64,000 nt of DNA from an uncultured Collinsella sp. (GTDB taxonomy: Bacteria; Actinomycetota; Coriobacteriia; Coriobacteriales; Coriobacteriaceae), in NCBI GenBank assembly GCA_902470765.1, contig CABRHW010000002.1:124001-188000 (forward strand). The letters run 5' to 3'. The notes beneath the pieces are model-generated. The model did no database searches, had not been told where the DNA came from, and was given only the letters and a program-made list of their open reading frames with translations. Each line of letters begins with the position of its first letter. The first letter of the stretch is position 1. Positions 58,921-64,000 of this stretch are shown piece after piece. Both the position numbers and the translations under genes were made by a program.

Positions 58921-59457
58921 TTAAGCGATGACAGCGACCTGGTTAAAGTCGAGCTCGACCGGCGTCTCGCGGCCAAAGATCATCAGCGTGACCTTGAGCT
59001 TGCCAGCCTCGGTGTTAACCTCGGAGACCTTGCCATCAAAGTCGGTAAGCGGGCCATCGGTGACGCGGACGGACGTGCCGACCTCAATATCAACCGAAGT
59101 GCGCTTGGGCGAATCGCCCTTACCGGGACGACGAGTCATCTTGTTGTACTCGTCGCGGGAAAGCGGAGCGGGCTTGCCGTTGCCGCCCAGGAAACCGGTG
59201 ACGCCAGGCGTGTTACGAACGCACGTCCAAGCATCATCATCCATCTCCATGCGAACCAGGACATAACCCGGGAAGATCTTGGAATCCTTGGTCTCACGCT
59301 TGCCACCCTCTTTAATCTCGGTGACACGCTCCATAGGAATCTCGATATCAAAGATACGGTCCTGCATGCCCATAGTCTCGATGCGATGCTCGAGATCGGA
59401 CTTAACGCGGTTCTCGTATCCAGAGTAAGTGTGAACGACGTACCAACGCTTAGACAT
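58921..59457 (-). CDS. nusG: transcription termination/antitermination protein NusG
   Basis: NusG (178 aa) couples RNA polymerase to Rho or ribosomes. The NGN domain begins MSKRWYVVHTYSGYENRVK and has FPGYVLVRMEMDDDAW; the KOW domain near the end is VRVTDGPLTDFDGKVSEV. Adjacent to secE with 3 bp spacing, the universal order secE-nusG-rplK-rplA. Its N-terminus is short, without the long extension seen in streptomycetes. Confidence 0.97.
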   Translation of the reverse strand: MSKRWYVVHTYSGYENRVKSDLEHRIETMGMQDRIFDIEIPMERVTEIKEGGKRETKDSKIFPGYVLVRMEMDDDAWTCVRNTPGVTGFLGGNGKPAPLSRDEYNKMTRRPGKGDSPKRTSVDIEVGTSVRVTDGPLTDFDGKVSEVNTEAGKLKVTLMIFGRETPVELDFNQVAVIA

Positions 59458-59460
59458 GGT

Positions 59461-59799
59461 TTAGCCCCTCAATCCAGAGAACAGAGCAAGAGCCTCGCCA
59501 AAGCCAGCATCGAGCAGAGCGATGACGACGCCGACGACGATCAGAGAAGCGCAAACGACGACCGAGTAGTTCACGAGCTCCTTCTTATCGGGCCACGTGA
59601 CACGCTTCATCTCGGACTTGACCGAAGCGAAATACTTCTTGGTGCGGGCGAAGAAACCAGGCTTCTCGTTCTTCTTGGACTTCGCAGCCTTCTCGTTCTT
59701 CTTGGCAACGGCCTTCTTGGCCTCAACCTTGGAGTTGGCGGCAGCGTTGTTGGCAGGCGCCTGCTGCTGAGCCTTCTTCTTGTTCTTCTTGTTGGCCAT
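59461..59799 (-). CDS. secE: preprotein translocase subunit SecE
   Basis: SecE (112 aa) stabilises the SecYEG channel. The core is RVTWPDKKELVNYSVVVCAS followed by one membrane helix (about 76-98). An unusually Lys/Ala/Asn-rich N-terminal extension (residues 1-47) precedes the amphipathic helix. It is preceded by tRNA-Trp and rpmG in the same operon. Confidence 0.95.
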   Translation of the reverse strand: MANKKNKKKAQQQAPANNAAANSKVEAKKAVAKKNEKAAKSKKNEKPGFFARTKKYFASVKSEMKRVTWPDKKELVNYSVVVCASLIVVGVVIALLDAGFGEALALFSGLRG

Positions 59800-59838
59800 T
59801 TGGGTTACCTCCGCGCAATGCGCTTATACATGAGTAAA

Positions 59839-59866
59839 CCGTAAGCCCCCAATTGGGAGCTTACGG
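59839..59866 (-). terminator. hairpin between tRNA-Trp and secE
   Basis: A 12-bp almost perfect stem ccgtaagc(c/t)ccc/ggg(a/g)gcttacgg with an AATT loop and only a short TTTA tail; more likely a partial terminator or tRNA processing site than a full stop. Confidence 0.55.
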
Positions 59867-59875
59867 AATAATGAC

Positions 59876-59951
59876 TGGCACGCCAGGAAGGACTCGAACC
59901 CTCAACACTCGGTTTTGGAGACCGATGCTCTACCAATTGAACTACTGGCGT
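59876..59951 (-). tRNA. trnW: tRNA-Trp (CCA anticodon)
   Basis: A 76-nt cloverleaf with acceptor ACGCCAG/CTGGCGT, T-loop GGTTCGAGTC, anticodon CCA in CTCCAAA and encoded 3' CCA. Lies between rpmG and secE, a common location in Actinobacteria. Confidence 0.95.
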
Positions 59952-59964
59952 ATGTGACTAGAGA

Positions 59965-60114
59965 CTAGCGAGTCTCTTTGTGCAGCGTGTGGTGACGGCA
60001 CCAGGGGCAATACTTCTTGATCTCCATACGATCAGGCATGGTCGACTTGTTCTTGGTGGTCGTATAGTTGCGGCGCTTGCACTCAGTGCACGCAAGAGTA
60101 ACTAGAGTACGCAT
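59965..60114 (-). CDS. rpmG: 50S ribosomal protein L33, zinc-binding form
   Basis: A 49-aa protein on the minus strand, below usual ORF length cutoffs. It reads MRTLVTLACTECKRRNYTTT and ends KKYCPWCRHHTLHKETR. The cysteines at 9, 12, 36 and 39 form two CxxC pairs, so it is the zinc-containing (C+) form. Position before tRNA-Trp and secE-nusG matches many Gram-positives. A zinc-free paralogue, if present, is not in this window. Confidence 0.96.
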   Translation of the reverse strand: MRTLVTLACTECKRRNYTTTKNKSTMPDRMEIKKYCPWCRHHTLHKETR

Positions 60115-60159
60115 GTATCCTGAACCTTTCATTTCCGCCCCGTACGGGCACGAGTTGAT

Positions 60160-60189
60160 ACTTTATCAGCTCTACGTAAGTGCTGTCAA
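60160..60189 (-). promoter_or_regulatory. promoter of the rpmG-trnW-secE-nusG operon
   Basis: Minus-strand TTGACA (60184-60189) and TAAAGT (60160-60165) with an 18-bp spacer. The preceding GAGGTTTTCG plus TTGACAG is identical to the tRNA-tuf promoter region at 62015-62031. Confidence 0.8.
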
Positions 60190-60330
60190 CGAAAACCTCG
60201 AATCAATTGGTTCTCGGTGAACCCATTCATATTTGGAACACATCAATGGAGCCAACGAGATCTAATCGACGGTGCACCCAGGACCATTATCGATCCTCTC
60301 GACACCAGCAACGGCTCAATATCCATTGCA

Positions 60331-60366
60331 GAAAAGAACCCGGCACCCATATAAGTGCCGGGTTCT
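60331..60366 (-). terminator. terminator after tuf
   Basis: A 12-bp stem agaacccggcac/gtgccgggttct followed by TTTTC on the minus strand, 28 bp after the tuf stop. Confidence 0.9.
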
Positions 60367-60393
60367 CTAAGTCAGCTATATCAAAGAGCTAAT

Positions 60394-61584
60394 TTACTCA
60401 ATGATCGTGGAGACGATGCCCGAACCGACGGTGTGGCCACCCTCGCGGATAGCGAAGCGCAGGCCCTCCTCCATGGCGATCGGGTGGATGAGGTCGCCCT
60501 CGATGGTGATGTGGTCACCAGGCATAGCCATCTCGGTGCCCTCGGGGAGCTTGACCGTACCGGTAACGTCGGTGGTACGGAAGTAGAACTGAGGACGATA
60601 ACCATCGAAGAACGGGGTGTGACGGCCGCCCTCCTCCTTGGTCAGAACGTAGATCTCGCCGGTGAACTTGGTGTGCGGGGTAACCGAACCGGGCTTGCAG
60701 AGAACCTGGCCGCGCTCGATGTCCTCGCGCTTGATGCCGCGGAGCAGCAGACCGACGTTGTCGCCAGCCTCGCAGAAGTCCATGGACTTACGGAACATCT
60801 CGATACCGGTAACGACGGTGTTCTGGGTATCCTTGATGCCGACGATCTCGACGGGCTCGTTGAGCTTGAGCTCACCGCGCTCGACACGGCCGGTAGCAAC
60901 GGTACCACGGCCGGAGATGGTCATAACGTCCTCAACGGCCATCAGGAAGGGGAGGTCGTTGTTACGAGCAGGCGTCGGGATGTACTCGTCGACGGCCTTC
61001 ATGAGCTCGCGGATGGCGTCCATCCACTTGGCGTCGCCCTCGAGAGCGCCCAGAGCGGAACCACGGATGACGGGGATGTCGTCGCCGGGGAAATCGTACT
61101 CGGAGAGGAGCTCACGGGTCTCCATCTCGACGAGGTCGATGAGCTCGTCATCGTCGACCATGTCGCACTTGTTCAGGAAGACGACGATGTAGGGAACGCC
61201 GACCTGACGGGCGAGCAGGATGTGCTCGCGGGTCTGAGCCATGGGGCCGTCGGTAGCGGCGATGACCAGGATAGCGCCGTCCATCTGAGCAGCACCGGAG
61301 ATCATGTTCTTGACGTAGTCAGCGTGGCCCGGGCAGTCAACGTGAGCGTAGTGACGGGCAGCGGTTTCGTACTCGACGTGGGAGACGGAAATCGTAATGC
61401 CGCGCTCGCGCTCCTCGGGAGCCTTGTCGATGTTCTCGAACGCAGTGAAGTCAGCCTTGCAGCCCTCGGTCTCGGAGAGAACCTTGGTGATGGCAGCGGT
61501 CAGCGTGGTCTTGCCGTGGTCGACGTGACCAATGGTGCCGATGTTAACATGCGGCTTAGTGCGCTCAAACTTCTCTTTGGCCAT
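60394..61584 (-). CDS. tuf: elongation factor Tu
   Basis: EF-Tu (396 aa) delivers aminoacyl-tRNA to the ribosome. G1 is GHVDHGKTTL, the effector region has EERERGITISVSHVEYET, G3 is DCPGHADYVKNM and G4 NKCDM; domain II/III include RGTVATGRVERG and the C-terminal FAIREGGHTVGSGIV. It is not in the str operon but is transcribed from a tRNA-Tyr-Thr-Met leader, similar to the E. coli thrU-tyrU-glyT-thrT-tufB unit. Confidence 0.99.
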   Translation of the reverse strand: MAKEKFERTKPHVNIGTIGHVDHGKTTLTAAITKVLSETEGCKADFTAFENIDKAPEERERGITISVSHVEYETAARHYAHVDCPGHADYVKNMISGAAQMDGAILVIAATDGPMAQTREHILLARQVGVPYIVVFLNKCDMVDDDELIDLVEMETRELLSEYDFPGDDIPVIRGSALGALEGDAKWMDAIRELMKAVDEYIPTPARNNDLPFLMAVEDVMTISGRGTVATGRVERGELKLNEPVEIVGIKDTQNTVVTGIEMFRKSMDFCEAGDNVGLLLRGIKREDIERGQVLCKPGSVTPHTKFTGEIYVLTKEEGGRHTPFFDGYRPQFYFRTTDVTGTVKLPEGTEMAMPGDHITIEGDLIHPIAMEEGLRFAIREGGHTVGSGIVSTIIE

Positions 61585-61680
61585 AAAGCCCTCCTCTTAA
61601 CAGGTCGTCCCCGGACGGGACTTTGCCTTTATACCATAGTGGCCTCTCAACATACTATTGAGAAGCCACCGTGTTACCTA

Positions 61681-61757
61681 TGGTAGCGGTGACTGGATTC
61701 GAACCAGTGACGCCACGGGTATGAACCGTGTGCTCTAACCAACTGAGCTACACCGCC
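61681..61757 (-). tRNA. trnM: tRNA with CAT anticodon (elongator Met, or Ile2)
   Basis: A 77-nt cloverleaf, acceptor GGCGGTG/CACCGCT with a G1-U72 wobble, anticodon CAT in TTCATAC and encoded CCA. The standard acceptor makes it an elongator methionine tRNA or a lysidine-modified isoleucine tRNA; sequence alone does not fully separate these. Between tRNA-Thr and tuf. Confidence 0.9.
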
Positions 61758-61760
61758 GGA

Positions 61761-61836
61761 TGGAGCCTGCAACCAGACTTGAACTGGTGACCTCTTCGTT
61801 ACCAACGAAGTGCTCTACCGACTGAGCTATACAGGC
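61761..61836 (-). tRNA. trnT: tRNA-Thr (GGT anticodon)
   Basis: A 76-nt cloverleaf with acceptor GCCTGTA/TGCAGGC, anticodon GGT in TTGGTAA and encoded CCA. It lies 3 bp from the CAT tRNA and is part of the tRNA-tuf transcript. Confidence 0.95.
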
Positions 61837-61846
61837 ACTTGACGGG

Positions 61847-61928
61847 TGGGAGCTATAGGATTCGAACCTATGTAGGCAGAGCCAACGGGTTTACAGCCCG
61901 TCCCCATTAACCACTCGGGCAAACTCCC
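61847..61928 (-). tRNA. trnY: tRNA-Tyr (GTA anticodon)
   Basis: A class II tRNA with acceptor GGGAGTT/AGCTCCC, anticodon GTA in CTGTAAA and a long variable arm. The 3' CCA is not encoded (CCC follows the discriminator A), unlike the other three tRNAs here. First gene of the tRNA-tuf unit. Confidence 0.93.
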
Positions 61929-61990
61929 AATCGTTCAAGTATCCGCAGGTCCTTTGGTCTTTTGGACCGCCGCCCCCGCGAACGAAGAAG

Positions 61991-62020
61991 ATAATACGAT
62001 GCCACCTTGGGGGCTGTCAA
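61991..62020 (-). promoter_or_regulatory. promoter of the tRNA-tuf operon
   Basis: Minus-strand TTGACA (62015-62020) and TATTAT (61991-61996) with an 18-bp spacer, about 63 bp before tRNA-Tyr. It is one of the best promoter matches in the window and carries the upstream GAGGTTTTCG shared with the rpmG promoter. Confidence 0.85.
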
Positions 62021-62033
62021 CGAAAACCTCTGG

Positions 62034-62053
62034 ATACACGGTGCCGGGCGTAT
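62034..62053. promoter_or_regulatory. recurrent 20-bp dyad upstream of tRNA-tuf promoter
   Basis: Plus-strand atacacggtgccgggcgtat, the reference copy of the dyad seen also upstream of rplB, rplC and rpsL. The outer six bases are inverted (ATACRC/GYGTAT). It is 13 bp upstream of the -35 box. Confidence 0.6.
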
Positions 62054-62235
62054 CTATATAGCCGTGACCTGCAGTTTTGTTGAGTTTGGATATGAAGGAC
62101 GGTGGTTTTGGATACTGAGGTGACGTTTCCCGAGGGAATACTTTGGCACGGTGGAGTACATCTGCACCATCGACCTTCGATACCGACCCTCTTGCACTAT
62201 TACATAGGTCACGATCGGGCTTCCACGACACGATC

Positions 62236-62299
62236 GAGCGTGGATAATCTCCCACTTTTAGCGCGGCCCTAAGGCCAAAGCGGCAGATTATCCACGCTC
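62236..62299. repeat. 15-bp long-armed inverted repeat upstream of tRNA-tuf operon
   Basis: Arms gagcgtggataatct and its complement (62236-62250, 62285-62299) enclose a 34-nt core with a ggcc/ggcc hairpin. It lies between the RpiR gene stop and the tRNA-tuf dyad, the same arrangement as the other long-armed repeats: end of one minus-strand unit, start of a translation operon. Probably a terminator/insulator. Confidence 0.7.
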
Positions 62300-62331
62300 A
62301 TTCTCCAGGCGGGAGAACTAAAGAGCCGCAA

Positions 62332-63165
62332 CTACTCGGGCCAGGCCAAAGTAGACCCATAGAGCGGCTCCCCCTTGGTGCAGGGGTAGCGACTCAAGTA
62401 ACACGACGATAGCAAGTCGAATAAATAAGTTATGGCGTATTTCGAATAAACGCCGAGTCGGTCAATTCCGTTTCCCGCATTACCAAGACGATATACACGG
62501 TCAAAAGACCTCGATTTGTCATCGTTGCTAAACGCAGTAATTAGAATCTTCCTGCCCGAACGGCAATCAAGATACTCACGCGCCTGTGACGCAAATAGCC
62601 CGGAGACCGATACGAGAATTATCAATGACTGCGAAGCGTCTCCCATGTTTTTCAATTCCGCGATGTTAGCCCCAGCAACTATGCGAACTATCTTGCCCGC
62701 ATAAAACATTTCCTGCTGAAATCGTACGAGATTGGCGCTCACATTATTGGTGCACCAGATTTCAACGTTTTTATGGCCATCAATTTCGTCGGCAAGGTGC
62801 TTAATAGCGATATCGGACACGCCGCTTTCAACCTCAGCGAACATCTCGATCATGCGAACGTCGAGCTCTGCCCTGTACTCCTCGTAGCCATATTCCTCCT
62901 CTCGATGGCTTAAGTCGCTTGGAAAGACTGATTGAGTAAATGATTCTTTCAAATCGCTAAGAGACTGGTAGCCCAATCGATTGCAGAAACGACGAACAGC
63001 GGAACGGGTCACGAATGCATCGCGGGTTATTGCGGCAACATTGATTTCGCTCGAACGCCTAATGTGAGCGATGAGATATCGAGCGATGGCGGCATCGTTT
63101 GACCCAAACTCGCTGTTGATGATGGAGCTAATGCGATTGAGCACATCGAAGTCATTGATATTCAC
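62332..63165 (-). CDS. RpiR-family transcriptional regulator
   Basis: A 277-aa regulator with an N-terminal helix-turn-helix (residues about 5-75, INVAAITRDAFVTRSAVRRF) and a C-terminal SIS sugar-phosphate-binding domain (about 110-260, IWCTNNVSANLVRFQQEMFY). GTG at 63165 is preferred because an AGAGGG site lies upstream; an ATG at 63204 lacks one. RpiR regulators control sugar catabolism. It is divergent from a GH1 beta-glucosidase, its likely target, with operator-like palindromes between. Confidence 0.88.
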   Translation of the reverse strand: MNINDFDVLNRISSIINSEFGSNDAAIARYLIAHIRRSSEINVAAITRDAFVTRSAVRRFCNRLGYQSLSDLKESFTQSVFPSDLSHREEEYGYEEYRAELDVRMIEMFAEVESGVSDIAIKHLADEIDGHKNVEIWCTNNVSANLVRFQQEMFYAGKIVRIVAGANIAELKNMGDASQSLIILVSVSGLFASQAREYLDCRSGRKILITAFSNDDKSRSFDRVYRLGNAGNGIDRLGVYSKYAITYLFDLLSSCYLSRYPCTKGEPLYGSTLAWPE

Positions 63166-63207
63166 GTGATCCCTCTTTCCGCCCTCCTCGATATTATGGT
63201 TCATTTA

Positions 63208-63249
63208 TTGAATCAAACAGCTTTGGTCGTTCTCCTATGATTCAAATCA
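63208..63249. promoter_or_regulatory. candidate RpiR operators in the divergent intergenic region
   Basis: ttgaatcaa (63208-63216) and tgattcaaatca (63238-63249; TGATT..AATCA palindrome) are related 9-12 bp sites 30 bp apart, one helical period multiple. A TTGACG box follows at 63251. They would let the RpiR regulator control both genes. Confidence 0.4.
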
Positions 63250-63316
63250 GTTGACGTCATCTTAATCGTAATTCCGTCACACGTATCCACCGTGTTGAAT
63301 GATGGAAAGGGGATTC

Positions 63317-64000
63317 ATGGGCAACGTGAACAACATGCCGTTTCTCTGGGGTTCCGCCACGGCGTCTTATCAGTGCGAGGGTGCCTGGAACGAAGACGGC
63401 AAAGGCCTCGGCGAGTGGGATTTCTTTAACCACACAAGCAATAAGAACATCAACCATGTTGACGGTGATGTATCTTGCGACTTCTACCATCGCTATGAAG
63501 AAGATATCCGCATGATGAAAGAAGGCGGACAAAACACCTATCGCTTCTCTCTTTCATGGAGTCGAATCATCCCCACGGGTATCGGCGAAGTGAATGAAGA
63601 GGGTATCGATTTTTATAATCGAGTCATTGATTGCTGCCTCGAAAATGGCATAGAGCCCAACGTTACGCTGTTCCATTACGATCTGCCATTCACGCTTGCT
63701 TGCAAAGGCGGATGGCTGAACAACGACATGGCAGAGTGGTTCTGCAAATACGCCGAGATTTGCTTTGAGCGCTTTGGAGACCGCGTCAAAATCTGGGCTA
63801 CCGTTAACGAGCCGCATTTCTACAGCTACTGCGTAAACATGTTGGGCAACTATCCCCCCAATCGATCGCTCGACGTTCAGTCGTACATGCAGTTTCAATA
63901 CAACCTGATGCGCGCAAGCGCGCTCGCAGTCCGAGCATATCGTCAAATGGGCTACGACGGCATCATCGGCGCCGTCCACGATGGCGGCGTTGTCGAACTC
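63317..64000 (+). CDS. GH1 glycosidase, probable 6-phospho-beta-glucosidase (partial, N-terminal 228 codons)
   Basis: The first 228 codons of a glycoside hydrolase family 1 enzyme; the rest is outside the window. The ATG follows AAAGGGGATTC. MPFLWGSATASYQCEGAWNE, the QNTYRFSLSWSRIIPTG stretch and the acid/base glutamate in TVNEPHFYSY are family hallmarks. An RpiR regulator next door and PTS genes elsewhere in the window favour a phospho-beta-glucoside substrate, but the discriminating residues are beyond the edge. The nucleophile glutamate is not in this fragment. Confidence 0.93.
   Translation, partial: MGNVNNMPFLWGSATASYQCEGAWNEDGKGLGEWDFFNHTSNKNINHVDGDVSCDFYHRYEEDIRMMKEGGQNTYRFSLSWSRIIPTGIGEVNEEGIDFYNRVIDCCLENGIEPNVTLFHYDLPFTLACKGGWLNNDMAEWFCKYAEICFERFGDRVKIWATVNEPHFYSYCVNMLGNYPPNRSLDVQSYMQFQYNLMRASALAVRAYRQMGYDGIIGAVHDGGVVEL

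Noticed and set aside
60190..60330. Gene or RNA between tuf and the rpmG promoter
   Set aside because: The one short open frame there has no ribosome site and odd composition; only the tuf terminator at its right edge is supported.

Overview
The window is high-GC bacterial DNA that reads as part of a Coriobacteriia chromosome (Actinomycetota), most likely Collinsella or a close relative. The clues are high GC with many GTG/TTG starts, a fused AccD-AccA carboxyltransferase, FabK as enoyl reductase, a FeoA-FeoB fusion, an LAATG (class E-like) sortase signal, and str/S10 ribosomal operons arranged unlike those of streptomycetes. The genus is inferred from gene content, not from a database search. 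Almost everything is housekeeping DNA; I see no prophage, insertion sequence, CRISPR array or rRNA gene.

Left part, mostly minus strand. At 1-5580 is the S10 ribosomal operon (rplC-rplD-rplW-rplB-rpsS-rplV-rpsC-rplP-rpmC-rpsQ-rplN-rplX), without rpsJ at its head. At 6049-7869 are a histidine phosphatase and a cation diffusion facilitator. At 8021-18453 is a complete type II fatty-acid operon in transcription order fabH-acpP-fabK-fabD-fabG-fabF-accB-fabZ-accC-accDA, followed by a lone PTS EIIC. It is divergent from birA, whose product biotinylates the AccB made by the operon. At 19520-22933 is the str operon rpsL-rpsG-fusA-rpsJ, so S10 has moved behind EF-G. At 23477-25022 is an ECF sigma/membrane anti-sigma pair with an ECF-type promoter. 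At 25331-35820 are rpoB-rpoC, galU, and rplJ-rplL with an L10 leader.

Middle part (36218-57419). This holds metabolic and transport genes: an aminotransferase, a family 6-type DNA glycosylase, a GH13 enzyme, an MFS exporter, FeoAB with a tandem operator, an alpha/beta hydrolase, PTS EIIA(Glc), asnS, a DNA-binding regulator, a TrpXYZ-type ABC transporter, a surface 5'-nucleotidase, MscS, and an unusual two-gene module (cytoplasmic ParB-like/BMP fusion plus metallophosphoesterase).

Right part (57547-61928, minus strand). Here are rpmG-tRNA-Trp-secE-nusG-rplK-rplA and tRNA-Tyr-tRNA-Thr-tRNA-Met-tuf. The window ends in a divergent RpiR regulator/GH1 beta-glucosidase pair cut by the right edge.

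The most unusual material is intergenic. Two elements (5842-6018 and 23139-23279) share a 67-nt core at 61/67 identity but are flanked by unrelated, perfectly complementary arms of 48 and 31 bp. A second family (25187-25286 and 44093-44191) sits just after stop codons. Several further long-armed inverted repeats occur between operons. A roughly 20-bp dyad (consensus on the plus strand atacacggtgccgggcgtat) recurs upstream of rplB, rplC, rpsL and the tRNA-tuf operon, twice just upstream of a good -35 box at distances differing by 11 bp, which suggests a shared regulator or architectural factor for translation operons.
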